This document shows, piece after piece, positions 17,340 to 25,792 of a DNA stretch of 64,000 nt. Made by a program: the position numbers and the translations under genes. Source of the DNA: Vibrio hannami (lineage in GTDB: Bacteria; Pseudomonadota; Gammaproteobacteria; Enterobacterales; Vibrionaceae); the NCBI RefSeq assembly GCF_029589055.1, contig NZ_JARQZP010000007.1, forward strand, positions 372,001-436,000, written 5' to 3'. A model generated the notes under the pieces. It saw only the letters and a program-made list of their open reading frames with translations, did not search any database and was not told the origin of the DNA. The stretch's first letter is position 1, and every line of letters begins with the position of its first letter.

Positions 17340-17356
17340 TTGGCATATCTATTGCT
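17340..17356 (+). promoter_or_regulatory. Sigma-54 promoter of dctPQM
   Basis: TTGGCATATCTATTGCT fits YTGGCACGRNNNTTGCW, with the invariant GG (17342–17343) and GC (17354–17355) exactly ten bases apart. It lies about 60 bases upstream of the dctP start. Together with the sigma-54 activator DctD encoded in this window, this supports DctB/DctD control of the transporter. Confidence 0.85.
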
Positions 17357-17414
17357 CTATAGAGTTCATACAGCACCCATAGATGGGGCTGTGAATATCT
17401 AAAGGAGAATAAAA

Positions 17415-18410
17415 ATGTTCAAGCCACTTGCTCTACTATCTGTATCCGCTCTTGCTCTAACGAGTTTTAATGCCGCTGCGAACTGTGATCCTGGTGAAGT
17501 TGTCATCAAGTTCAGCCATGTAACCAATGCCGATAAACACCCAAAAGGTATTGCGGCATCCCTGCTAGAGAAACGTGTTAACGAAGAGATGAATGGTAAA
17601 GCCTGCATGCAGGTGTTCCCAAACTCAACGCTTTATGATGATGACAAGGTACTGGAAGCCCTTTTAAATGGTGATGTGCAGATGGGGGCTCCGTCTCTGT
17701 CTAAGTTCGAAAAAATCACTAAGAAATACCGCATTTTTGACCTTCCATTCCTGTTTGAAGATGTTGAAGCAGTTGACCGTTTCCAAAACTCTGAGTCTGG
17801 TGAAAAACTGAAGAACGCGATGAAACGTCGTGGTCTGAAAGGTTTGGCATTTTGGCATAACGGTATGAAGCAGATGTCAGCGAACAAGCCTCTGCTATTA
17901 CCTACAGATGCAGAAGGTCTGAAGTTCCGTGTACAAGCATCAGACGTACTGGTTGCACAGTTTGAACAACTAGGTGCAAACCCTCAGAAAATGTCTTTTA
18001 AAGAGGTATATGGTGGCCTGCAAACTAAGGTTATCGATGGTCAGGAAAATACCTGGTCAAATATCTATGGTAAGAAGTTCTTCGAAGTCCAGGATGGGGT
18101 AACTGAAACCAATCACGGCATTCTTGATTACCTTGTGGTTACGTCGAACAAGTTCTGGGATGGACTGGCACCAGATGTGCGTGATCAGCTGGCGAAGATC
18201 GTAATGGAAGTTACTGAAACACGTAACTCCGAGTCTGCAAAAGTAAACGAGGGTAACAAGCAAAACATTATAGAGGCTGGTGGTGTTGTACGTTCTCTTA
18301 CGCCAGAACAGCGCCAGGCATGGGTTGCAGCTCTTCAGCCTGTGTGGAAAAAGTTTGAGAAAGATATCGGTTCAGATCTAATTGATGCAGCTCTTGCATC
18401 GAACAAGTAA
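17415..18410 (+). CDS. dctP: TRAP C4-dicarboxylate transporter, substrate-binding protein DctP
   Basis: Periplasmic binding protein that captures succinate, fumarate or malate and delivers them to DctQM. The 331 residues begin with a clear signal peptide (MFKPLALLSVSALALTSFNAAA). Family features include IKFSHVTNADKHPKG, GDVQMGAPSLSKF, LPFLFEDVEAVDRF, the ligand-contact region KFRVQASDVLVAQFEQLGA and GQENTWSNIYGKKF. AAGGAG precedes the ATG by seven bases. First gene of the dctPQM operon, with a sigma-54 promoter upstream and an intercistronic hairpin downstream. Confidence 0.96.
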   Translation: MFKPLALLSVSALALTSFNAAANCDPGEVVIKFSHVTNADKHPKGIAASLLEKRVNEEMNGKACMQVFPNSTLYDDDKVLEALLNGDVQMGAPSLSKFEKITKKYRIFDLPFLFEDVEAVDRFQNSESGEKLKNAMKRRGLKGLAFWHNGMKQMSANKPLLLPTDAEGLKFRVQASDVLVAQFEQLGANPQKMSFKEVYGGLQTKVIDGQENTWSNIYGKKFFEVQDGVTETNHGILDYLVVTSNKFWDGLAPDVRDQLAKIVMEVTETRNSESAKVNEGNKQNIIEAGGVVRSLTPEQRQAWVAALQPVWKKFEKDIGSDLIDAALASNK

Positions 18411-18423
18411 CCCTTTCAGAAAC

Positions 18424-18449
18424 ACTCCCCTTCATATCCGGAGGGGAGT
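18424..18449 (+). promoter_or_regulatory. Intercistronic hairpin between dctP and dctQ
   Basis: ACTCCCC pairs with GGGGAGT, plus one extra T-A pair, around a ten-base loop and without a following U-run. Such a stem can protect the 3' end of the dctP message and give more binding protein than membrane subunits. Confidence 0.6.
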
Positions 18450-18499
18450 AAGAAAAACATAATAATCGTTACCTTAATTCCTACTTTACGAGTCTTTAT

Positions 18500-19126
18500 A
18501 TGGAACAGTCATTTTTTTCAAAAGTCGGTAGAGTGACTGATTTGATCGAAGAAACCTTAATTGCTGGCTTCTTAGGATTAATGACACTTCTTACTTTTAC
18601 CAATGTTGTTTTTCGTTATGTACTAAACGACAACATTCTTTGGGCCCTGGAGCTTACTGTATTTATGTTTGCCTGGATGATATTGGTCGGGGCTTCTTAT
18701 GGCGTTAAACGTCACTTTCATATTGGTGTGGATGTTGTGATCAACATGGCTCCTGCAGGACTTCAGAAAATCTACGCCATCATAGCAGTTACCCTTTGTC
18801 TTATATTTTCCATACTGCTGCTTATCGGTTCCTGGAACTACTGGTATCCGTTCGTTACGGAAAGAGCGTGGTATGAAACCGATGATATTCCTATGCCGGA
18901 GATGCTGCAGTTCCTATCTGATTGGCTAAATGAAGGCGAGCGATACGAGAAGCTACCTCGTTTTATTCCGTATGCAGCTCTGCCAATTGGTATGGCTATG
19001 CTGACATTTAGATTTGCCCAGGCGGCGTATCAAATAGTTACCGGAAAACTGGATCGCTTGATTGCCAGCCATGAGGCTGAAGAAGATCTAGAAGCCTTTA
19101 AACAAGAAATGCAGAAGGAGGACTAA
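18500..19126 (+). CDS. dctQ: TRAP C4-dicarboxylate transporter, small membrane subunit DctQ
   Basis: The four-helix membrane subunit of the TRAP transporter, 208 residues. Hydrophobic segments are near 20–42, 52–70, 92–115 and 155–180. Typical family features are the NVVFRYVLNDNILWALELTVF stretch and the following GASYGVKRHFHIGVD. It has a longer loop between the third and fourth helices and an acidic C-terminus (ASHEAEEDLEAFKQE). Follows dctP by 89 bases and precedes dctM by three. Confidence 0.95.
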   Translation: MEQSFFSKVGRVTDLIEETLIAGFLGLMTLLTFTNVVFRYVLNDNILWALELTVFMFAWMILVGASYGVKRHFHIGVDVVINMAPAGLQKIYAIIAVTLCLIFSILLLIGSWNYWYPFVTERAWYETDDIPMPEMLQFLSDWLNEGERYEKLPRFIPYAALPIGMAMLTFRFAQAAYQIVTGKLDRLIASHEAEEDLEAFKQEMQKED

Positions 19127-19129
19127 CAG

Positions 19130-20491
19130 ATGGCGATTTTATTTCTCTTTCTGATGGTGATTGGCTTTATGCTGATTGGGGTGCCAATTGCGGTGTCCCT
19201 TGGTTTGTCGAGTATCTTTTTCTTGCTACTGCACTCTGATGCTTCATTAGCTTCGGTAGCACAAACGCTATTTAATGCGTTTGCTGGTCACTATACGCTG
19301 TTGGCGATTCCATTCTTTATTCTTGCGTCCAGCTTTATGTCTACCGGCGGTGTAGCTAAGCGTATTATCCGCTTTGCAATAGCAATGGTCGGCTGGTTCC
19401 GTGGTGGTCTGGCGATGGCATCGGTTGTTGCCTGTATGATGTTCGCAGCACTTTCTGGTTCATCACCGGCTACGGTTGTGGCAATCGGTAGTATTGTTAT
19501 TGCAGGCATGGTGAAAAACGGCTACTCCAAAGAGTTCGCTGCCGGTGTTATCTGTAATGCGGGTACTCTGGGTATTTTGATTCCACCTTCTATCGTAATG
19601 GTGGTATATGCAGCAGCTACAGACGTTTCGGTTGGCCGTATGTTCCTTGGTGGTGTAATACCAGGTTTGCTAGCTGGCCTGATGTTGATGATTGCTATAT
19701 ACATCGCAGCACGTATTAAGAATCTGCCAAAACAGCCATTTGTGGGTTGGCCGGAAGCTATTGCAGCCGCAAAAGATGCGAGCTGGGGATTATTGCTTGT
19801 GGTGATAATTCTGGGTGGTATCTATGGCGGTATTTTCACCCCTACCGAAGCCGCCGCAGTTGCAGCAGTGTACTCTTTCTTTATCGCAAACTTTGTCTAT
19901 AAAGATATGGGGCCATTTGCGGACAAAAATAATACCAAACCGTGGATAGTAAAAGCGGTGCAAACCTTTGTGCATAAAGACACTCATGCAACGCTATTTG
20001 AAGCGGGCAAGCTGACGATTATGCTGCTGTTTATCATTGCGAACGCGCTGATTCTTAAGCATGTGCTTACTGAAGAGCGCATTCCGCAGATGATTACAGA
20101 GTCGATGCTATCCGCAGGGCTTGGGCCTATCACCTTCCTGATTGTTGTGAACGTTCTGCTGCTTATCGGTGGTCAGTTTATGGAGCCTTCAGGTCTGCTG
20201 ATTATCGTTGCACCATTAGTATTCCCAATTGCGATTGCTCTGGGTATTGATCCGATTCACCTGGGTATCATCATGGTCGTGAACATGGAGATAGGAATGA
20301 TCACGCCGCCAGTGGGGCTCAACCTGTTTGTAACGGCAGGTGTTGCGAAGATGTCGATGATAAATGTAGTGAAAGCGGCACTTCCTTGGGTAGCGGTTAT
20401 GTTCCTGTTCCTGTTAATCGTAACTTATGTTCCTTGGGTATCTACCTGGATGCCAACAACCCTCATGGGACCTGAGATAATAACGAAGTAA
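19130..20491 (+). CDS. dctM: TRAP C4-dicarboxylate transporter, large permease subunit DctM
   Basis: The large inner-membrane subunit that couples dicarboxylate uptake to the sodium gradient. The 453 residues form about 12 hydrophobic segments. Recognisable stretches are the N-terminal IGVPIAVSLGLSS, SGSSPATVVAIGS, NAGTLGILIPPSIVMVVYA and EIGMITPPVGLNLFVTAG, the paired motifs typical of the family. AGGAGG lies inside the dctQ end. The central region carries a 30–40 residue hydrophilic loop (FADKNNTKPWIVKAVQTF), somewhat longer than in many DctM proteins. Confidence 0.96.
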   Translation: MAILFLFLMVIGFMLIGVPIAVSLGLSSIFFLLLHSDASLASVAQTLFNAFAGHYTLLAIPFFILASSFMSTGGVAKRIIRFAIAMVGWFRGGLAMASVVACMMFAALSGSSPATVVAIGSIVIAGMVKNGYSKEFAAGVICNAGTLGILIPPSIVMVVYAAATDVSVGRMFLGGVIPGLLAGLMLMIAIYIAARIKNLPKQPFVGWPEAIAAAKDASWGLLLVVIILGGIYGGIFTPTEAAAVAAVYSFFIANFVYKDMGPFADKNNTKPWIVKAVQTFVHKDTHATLFEAGKLTIMLLFIIANALILKHVLTEERIPQMITESMLSAGLGPITFLIVVNVLLLIGGQFMEPSGLLIIVAPLVFPIAIALGIDPIHLGIIMVVNMEIGMITPPVGLNLFVTAGVAKMSMINVVKAALPWVAVMFLFLLIVTYVPWVSTWMPTTLMGPEIITK

Positions 20492-20545
20492 CTTTCTCAC
20501 CTCCCCTAGAGATAAGTTGCCCCTTAACTTGCCAAGTGCAATCTT

Positions 20546-20583
20546 GTCTCCTGATCATGATTTGATGTTCAGGAGACTTTTTT
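20546..20583 (+). terminator. Terminator of dctPQM
   Basis: GTCTCCTGA pairs with TCAGGAGAC and is followed by TTTTTT, 55 bases after the dctM stop. Confidence 0.88.
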
Positions 20584-20591
20584 ATCGCTAC

Positions 20592-21410
20592 CTAATACTT
20601 TCTAAACTCGATGTTTTTTAGCCAATGAATTAACTTATCTTGATATTCAGGGTGTTTGTTGGTGAAGGCTTGGGCATGGCGACAACCACTCAATAACAGT
20701 AACTGTTTGTTTCCTGAAACTGCGTTAAAAATATCGCGACTGTAATTTACCGATACCACTCTGTCCTCTATGCAGTGAGCGATCAGAAAATGGGAAGACG
20801 GCAAGGGTGTATCTATTGATGATATCGAGTACTTGTCTCGAATAAACAGTGGTGAAAGCCAGGCATACAGGAAGCCGGTAGAGGATTGCTTTAGAGTGTA
20901 GGACGCGATATCGATATAGCTGCTATACGCAGAGTCAAGCAGTACTCCATCTACAGGTAATGGATGTTCTATCCAGGCCCTCAAGAATACATTTGCACCA
21001 GTTGAAGTTGAAATAACATAAACAGGCTTTTGCTGCTGTTTCCTAACATTATCGACGTAACCTAGAACAGATAGCGCATCCTGATGAAGAATATAGTCTT
21101 TGGCCTTTCCCGCTGAGTAGCCAAAGCCAGAGTAATCGAAAACAAAGACATCATAACCATAGTTTTTCAACCAACTCACTTTTTCACTCGCAGAGTCGAG
21201 ATCAGAGCTATTACCGTGAAAATGCACAATAATGCCCTTGCTGGCATTTTCAGGTTTATACCACCTAAATGCTAATTGGTTTCCTGAGTCAGACTGTAGC
21301 CATTGTAATCCTTCTCCATAAGTTTTTTTGTCTGGAGATGAGTAAAAAACGCTGTTTGCACACCCCATACTAATAACTAAAGTAATCATCAAGATACAGA
21401 AGTGTCTCAT
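20592..21410 (-). CDS. Alpha/beta hydrolase, probable lipoprotein
   Basis: A 272-residue alpha/beta-hydrolase. The N-terminus is a signal peptide ending ISMGC, a loose lipobox with Cys near residue 17. The oxyanion region is HFHGNSSDLDS, followed by DYSGFGYSAG. The nucleophile elbow reads STSTG, with Ser in place of the usual first Gly of GxSxG. Asp in CIEDRVV and His in GCRHAQ complete a plausible triad. It resembles the YfhR/BEM46-like group; the substrate is unknown. ATG 21410 is used; a TTG two codons earlier is also in frame. It sits between dctM and the APE cluster, convergent with dctPQM, and may or may not belong to the cluster. Confidence 0.8.
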   Translation of the reverse strand: MRHFCILMITLVISMGCANSVFYSSPDKKTYGEGLQWLQSDSGNQLAFRWYKPENASKGIIVHFHGNSSDLDSASEKVSWLKNYGYDVFVFDYSGFGYSAGKAKDYILHQDALSVLGYVDNVRKQQQKPVYVISTSTGANVFLRAWIEHPLPVDGVLLDSAYSSYIDIASYTLKQSSTGFLYAWLSPLFIRDKYSISSIDTPLPSSHFLIAHCIEDRVVSVNYSRDIFNAVSGNKQLLLLSGCRHAQAFTNKHPEYQDKLIHWLKNIEFRKY

Positions 21411-21533
21411 GAGCAACTCGCATCCGGTGCTTCATGTATTAAGCTTAGCAGTTTTTAATTGGTGGAGAGATATAAGGTCAATACCAACCAGCGTAATTGG
21501 TTGGTATTGGAGGTGTATGCTTTTGGGAGGGAG

Positions 21534-22601
21534 TTAATTTGCTTTTAGCGTTAGCAGGGTATGTCCTAGGCCAATATTGTCAGTATGCTTTTCTACTGCA
21601 AACCCTGCCTCACGAACGATCTCCAGGAAGTCTTCACTACGGTAAAAACGGCTATTACCATTTGCTAGGCAGGTGAAATACAGAGATGTTGCGTTCAGGC
21701 TATAAGATGCCGCTTCATATTTCTGTGCATCCCAGAATAGCTCCAGAATATACACTGTCGCATCTTGTTTCATGGTCTGACGGACTTTCTTGAGTATATT
21801 TAGAATCTCCATTGGAGAAAAACAATCCAGAAACTGGCTCATCCACCAAACATCAGCACCCTCAGGAAGGGTTTGAGATTTATCCAGCATATTCGCCGGG
21901 TAACCTGAAATTCGGTCTGAGAATCCATTCTCTTCAGCATTCTTTTTTGCCATCTCTAGCTGCTGAGGCAGGTCAACAATGGTGACTTTTACATCCTTGT
22001 CATAGTTACAGCATTGAATTGCCCATTTCCCTGTGTTTCCGCCAATATCGACCAGCGAACCAGGCTTTTCTTTGAACACAGTTTCAAGTAATACAGGGAA
22101 TGAACGGTCTGAGTAGAAGTGGTCAAAAGCAAACCAGCTTTGTTTTGCCTTTTCAGGTAATTGGGATAGTCCCTGATAAATGGTTTCCCAGTCTCCCAGC
22201 TCTTTTAGTCCCGCCGGAGTGCCTTCTTTAATTGCTTCTGTCAGGTGCATCATAGCCGCGTAGCAGACATCGGCAGTGAAATCTAAATTGGCGTTGGTCA
22301 TTCCATCATGGAGCAAGAAATGACCAAGGTTTGCTAAGACGTAATTAGGTTTTTTCCAGAGAACAATATGAGCGCTAAGTGCCATATCAAGTAACACTTT
22401 CACGCCGTATACTGAGACATCGGTTTGCTCTGATATTTCTTCTGCGCTCAGCCCGTTACTCCCAGCTTTATCAAGAGCCTCGAGTATGTTCAAGTCTCTC
22501 AGTGTGCGTGCTGTATGGAAAACAACTGGAGCAAATGAGAGCTTCTGCGCTTCAGTTTTTGCCTCAAAGGCATTAAATGGATCTTGTTTATATTGTGTCA
22601 C
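21534..22601 (-). CDS. Aryl-polyene-cluster SAM-dependent methyltransferase
   Basis: A 355-residue class I O-methyltransferase-like enzyme (Methyltransf_2 layout). An N-terminal winged-helix dimerisation domain (about 20–95, SAEEISEQTDVSVYGVKVLL) is followed by the SAM-binding domain with motif I SLVDIGGNTGKWAI near 185–200 and VTIVDLPQQLEMA. A methyltransferase at this place occurs in APE clusters, where ring methylation or methoxylation of the aryl head group is the likely job; in the apeA–R naming it corresponds to the A/B positions. It is transcribed away from the main APE operon, in tandem after the small lipoprotein gene. Confidence 0.88.
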   Translation of the reverse strand: MTQYKQDPFNAFEAKTEAQKLSFAPVVFHTARTLRDLNILEALDKAGSNGLSAEEISEQTDVSVYGVKVLLDMALSAHIVLWKKPNYVLANLGHFLLHDGMTNANLDFTADVCYAAMMHLTEAIKEGTPAGLKELGDWETIYQGLSQLPEKAKQSWFAFDHFYSDRSFPVLLETVFKEKPGSLVDIGGNTGKWAIQCCNYDKDVKVTIVDLPQQLEMAKKNAEENGFSDRISGYPANMLDKSQTLPEGADVWWMSQFLDCFSPMEILNILKKVRQTMKQDATVYILELFWDAQKYEAASYSLNATSLYFTCLANGNSRFYRSEDFLEIVREAGFAVEKHTDNIGLGHTLLTLKAN

Positions 22602-22650
22602 TGGTAAACCTAACTACGTCTGGTGATAAATGTATATGTATAAAAATGAG

Positions 22651-23040
22651 TTACTTCGAGTTGCTGATAATACCAAGTTCTCTTCTGATGCTTTCATTCA
22701 GAAGCGTGATCCATTTGTTGTAGTTACGGTGGATATTGTCGCCTTCATGAAGAAGGTTTGAAGAATCCGCATAAATCAAAGAGTAGTGGGTAGAGTTGTA
22801 AGGGATTTTGATAACGGCATGGTGAGTACGAACAAAGACTTCAGCTTTTAGTTCATTGCTGCTTACATCTTTAACAATCCACTTACGAGATTCTGCAGCT
22901 CTTACTATTGCTTGCTTAACTTCTTGCTGAGTTAACTCATATGCTACTGGAGTATCTTCAATGTTCATGATAGGTTGCACTTTATTACAGCCTGCAAGTA
23001 CGAAAGCTAAGAATAAAGTGATAATTTTTATAAACTTCAT
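22651..23040 (-). CDS. APE-cluster small lipoprotein
   Basis: A 129-residue predicted lipoprotein: signal peptide MKFIKIITLFLAFVLAGC with a good lipobox LAGC (Cys 18). The mature part has a compact alpha/beta look (TQQEVKQAIVRAAESRKWIV, HHAVIKIPYNSTHYSLIY). Small lipoproteins of this kind lie at the start of APE clusters; the function is unknown. ATG 23040 is preferred to an in-frame ATG five codons upstream because the signal peptide then has a normal length. Divergent from the main APE operon, with 80 bases between start codons that must hold both promoters. Confidence 0.82.
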   Translation of the reverse strand: MKFIKIITLFLAFVLAGCNKVQPIMNIEDTPVAYELTQQEVKQAIVRAAESRKWIVKDVSSNELKAEVFVRTHHAVIKIPYNSTHYSLIYADSSNLLHEGDNIHRNYNKWITLLNESIRRELGIISNSK

Positions 23041-23120
23041 ATAAATAAGCCTCATTGTTATTGACGTTGGTTAATAAATCGTGAGTAGTATTCAGGCGGC
23101 TAGAAAAAAATCAACAGGTT

Positions 23121-23879
23121 ATGTCTAAAAAGAATCTAAACTTCAAATTCAATTTTGCTATCGAGCAATGGTTCGCATTATCTGAAGGGTTGACTAAGAA
23201 AGATGCGTGGTGTCGATGGGCTGATTCAAATGAAATTAACAGCGAAAGTACTATTCCGGTTAATTTAATTCCGCCTATGATGCGCAGGAGAATGAGCTCA
23301 TTAAGTAAACTGGCCACTCAGGTTGCGATACACTTGCTTTCAGACTACGACGTGGACTATTTGATTTTTTCAAGTCGACACGGTGAGTTACCAAGAACCG
23401 TTGAATTATTGAAAGCGATTCTGTCCGGTGATGAAGCCTCGCCAATGGCTTTTTCTCAATCGGTGCATAATACGGCAGCAGGCTTAACGACCATTGCGAC
23501 AAAACAAGCAATTCCCGTTACTTCGATTGCCGCAGGGGAAGATACATTCCATCAGGCACTTATCGAAGCTTATGCCTATATTTCAGAATATCCTGACAAG
23601 CGAGTGTTAGTTATTGATTTTGATGAACCACTCCCAGAAATATACAATGAATATGAGACCAAACAGTTTAGTGGGTATGCTCTGGGCTTCTTGTTATCAG
23701 CTGCTGGCTCTGATTCTGATACTTCAAAAAGTTTTGGTTTAACGGCTAATCGCGCAGCTACAGAAATGCCTGAAACATTACCGCAGTCAGTCAGTGTACT
23801 GAAGCGCATTTTGCAGGGTAAGAAAGAGTGGCAAATTGAGTCTGGTAGCTATCAATGGGAATGGAAAGGCTTAGTTTGA
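23121..23879 (+). CDS. apeC: APE beta-ketoacyl synthase chain length factor
   Basis: A 252-residue ketosynthase-like protein without the catalytic Cys, matching the APE chain length factor that pairs with the ketosynthase ApeO in the Xenorhabdus system. Visible are the N-terminal FNFAIEQWFALSEGL, VDYLIFSSRHGEL, FSQSVHNTAAGLTTIA (where a true KS would have its active-site region) and RVLVIDFDEPLPEIY. It is about 60% of KS length, as usual for this family. First gene of the long rightward APE operon. Confidence 0.9.
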   Translation: MSKKNLNFKFNFAIEQWFALSEGLTKKDAWCRWADSNEINSESTIPVNLIPPMMRRRMSSLSKLATQVAIHLLSDYDVDYLIFSSRHGELPRTVELLKAILSGDEASPMAFSQSVHNTAAGLTTIATKQAIPVTSIAAGEDTFHQALIEAYAYISEYPDKRVLVIDFDEPLPEIYNEYETKQFSGYALGFLLSAAGSDSDTSKSFGLTANRAATEMPETLPQSVSVLKRILQGKKEWQIESGSYQWEWKGLV

Positions 23880-23904
23880 TATCCAGGCTGTAGGATGTAG
23901 TCAG

Positions 23905-24690
23905 ATGTTATTTAAATATTGGCGAATATTTAGTACAGGGTTTTGCTTTTTCCTGTTTGGTTTAGGCGGATTAGTACTCAGTTTTATTTTTATCCCCGTA
24001 ATCCGGTTGGTAACCCCTAATAAAAAGCATAGTGAACTCAAGGTTCAGCGGTTAATTCGGTTCTGCTTTAATTTATTTTGCAAAATAATGAAGGCAACTC
24101 GTGCCATCGATTACAAAATAACCGGAGCTGAGATTCTTAAGGAAGACAAGGGTTGTCTGATAGTTGCCAATCACCCCAGTTTAATTGATTACGTATTGAT
24201 CGCTTCTCAGTTGAAACAGTGTGACTGTCTGGTTAAGGCGGCATTGTGGGATAACCCGTTTATAAAGAAAATTGTTCAATCTGCTGGGTATATCCCGAAC
24301 AAAGACCCTGATGATCTTATCGCGACGTGTTCCAGCAGGCTTGGAGATGGAAATGTGTTGCTTATTTTCCCTGAAGGAACAAGAACCACTCCAGGGGTAA
24401 AATCTAAGCTCCAAAGGGGCGCAGCCCAGATAGCAGTGCGAACAAACACCGATATACGTGTGATTAATATTACGGTTCAACCCGCATTTTTGACCAAAGA
24501 ATCAAAATGGTATCAGGTCCCCTCGAAGAAACCCTTCTTTCACGTTGAAGTAAAAGGTAGAATTGAGGTTGAACCATTTATTCAAGGCAGCAACAACCTT
24601 ACTGCTGCAGCGAGGAAGTTAAATACTCACCTCGAAGACATTTTATGTCATGAAGTTAACGAAAAACACAGTATGGAAAAAGTAGGTTAG
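23905..24690 (+). CDS. apeD: APE lysophospholipid/1-acyl-glycerol-3-phosphate acyltransferase-like protein
   Basis: A 261-residue PlsC-type acyltransferase with an N-terminal membrane helix (about 8–32). The HX4D motif is NHPSLID near residue 93, and the second block reads FPEGTRTTPG. In APE clusters it is thought to move the polyenoyl chain or a fatty acid onto a lipid anchor. Follows apeC by 25 bases and precedes the first ACP by one base. Confidence 0.9.
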   Translation: MLFKYWRIFSTGFCFFLFGLGGLVLSFIFIPVIRLVTPNKKHSELKVQRLIRFCFNLFCKIMKATRAIDYKITGAEILKEDKGCLIVANHPSLIDYVLIASQLKQCDCLVKAALWDNPFIKKIVQSAGYIPNKDPDDLIATCSSRLGDGNVLLIFPEGTRTTPGVKSKLQRGAAQIAVRTNTDIRVINITVQPAFLTKESKWYQVPSKKPFFHVEVKGRIEVEPFIQGSNNLTAAARKLNTHLEDILCHEVNEKHSMEKVG

Positions 24691-24691
24691 T

Positions 24692-24949
24692 GTGGAAGTA
24701 TTACATAACGAAATAAAAAATCTGATCATCGAAGCTTTAAACCTGGAAGATATGAGTGCTGATGATATTGAAACAGATGCACCACTTTTTGGTGATGGCC
24801 TGGGTCTGGACTCTATCGATGCATTGGAACTAGGTTTGGCTATAAAGAAAAAATACGATGTGGTTATAGACTCTGATGACAGTAAAACCAGAGAGCACTT
24901 TGCATCGGTATCAAGCCTGGCTACTTTTATCTCGTCTCAAACACGTTAA
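24692..24949 (+). CDS. apeE: APE acyl carrier protein 1
   Basis: An 85-residue acyl carrier protein. The phosphopantetheine attachment site is Ser in GLGLDSIDALEL, near residue 40. The start is GTG, one base after the apeD stop. Acidic and helical like other ACPs. One of two carrier proteins that hold the growing aryl polyene. No phosphopantetheinyl transferase gene is seen in the window, so activation must come from elsewhere. Confidence 0.94.
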   Translation: MEVLHNEIKNLIIEALNLEDMSADDIETDAPLFGDGLGLDSIDALELGLAIKKKYDVVIDSDDSKTREHFASVSSLATFISSQTR

Positions 24950-24965
24950 TTATTGGTTTAGTATT

Positions 24966-25223
24966 ATGTCGGATATTACAAAAGAAAGTGTGTTGAAGCA
25001 GGTTCAGGACGCATTGGTAGAACTGTTTGAAATAGATGCTGATGACATAGTGCCTTCCGCACACCTATATCAGGATCTTGATCTAGACAGCATTGATGCT
25101 GTTGATTTGGTCGTTCACCTTCAGAATGTTACAGGTAAAAAAATCAAACCTGACGAGTTCAAAGCCGTCCGTACTGTTCAGGATGTCGTCGATTCGGTAT
25201 ACGATCTATTGAAGGCTAACTAA
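24966..25223 (+). CDS. apeF: APE acyl carrier protein 2
   Basis: A second 85-residue acyl carrier protein, with the attachment Ser in LDLDSIDAVDLV. ATG 24966 begins MSDITKESVLKQV, as in family members; the frame runs open upstream through the apeE end but without ACP likeness. It overlaps the next gene by one base (TAATG), indicating translational coupling. Confidence 0.94.
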   Translation: MSDITKESVLKQVQDALVELFEIDADDIVPSAHLYQDLDLDSIDAVDLVVHLQNVTGKKIKPDEFKAVRTVQDVVDSVYDLLKAN

Positions 25224-25792
25224 TGAGATTGCTGGCTGCTTTGTCAGCAATCCTTTTATTGGCTTACCCTTTCGCAGTTTATTTTGGAATAGAAAAGTTT
25301 GGTCTCCAGTCAGTAGCCCTTTTCCTGATAGCCCTGTTTGTCGTTCGCATCTTTGCCGGAAAAAAATCTAAGCTCTCTGAACTAAAGCATTTAGCCTTGA
25401 TTACAGGCAGTGTTGGTATTTTTTTACTGGCGCTCAGTTTTGTTTTTAATCAGGCGGGTTGGCTGACTTTCTATCCGGTTGTCGTCAACATCTGCATGTT
25501 CTTAATGTTTTTCTCTAGCTTAAAGCAGAAGCAAAGCATCATAGAGAGACTTGCCAGGATACAGGATCCTAAACTGCCAGAAAGTGGGGTTATATATACC
25601 CGAAATGTTACCAAAGTTTGGTGCTTCTTTTTTGTCATAAATGGTCTGATTGCGCTTACGACATGCTTTCTTAGTATTGAGGTATGGACACTTTATAATG
25701 GCTTAATAAGCTATATTGCGATGGGAACACTCTTTGGCATCGAATATCTGGTTAGAATTCGGATGCAAAATAATAACAGCAGTAAAGTATGA
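25223..25792 (+). CDS. apeG: APE membrane protein (COG4648-like)
   Basis: A 189-residue inner-membrane protein with about six hydrophobic segments (for example near 3–20, 28–42, 53–72, 77–95, 130–150 and 155–178) and a conserved soluble stretch ERLARIQDPKLPESG. Proteins of this type sit at this position in APE clusters; the role is unknown, perhaps organising the assembly line at the membrane. Translationally coupled at both ends (one-base and four-base overlaps). Confidence 0.87.
   Translation: MRLLAALSAILLLAYPFAVYFGIEKFGLQSVALFLIALFVVRIFAGKKSKLSELKHLALITGSVGIFLLALSFVFNQAGWLTFYPVVVNICMFLMFFSSLKQKQSIIERLARIQDPKLPESGVIYTRNVTKVWCFFFVINGLIALTTCFLSIEVWTLYNGLISYIAMGTLFGIEYLVRIRMQNNNSSKV

Noticed and set aside
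23061..23091. TTGACG ... TAGTAT as the APE operon promoter
   Set aside because: The 19-base spacer is long and the -10 is weak, so it is not strong enough to list.
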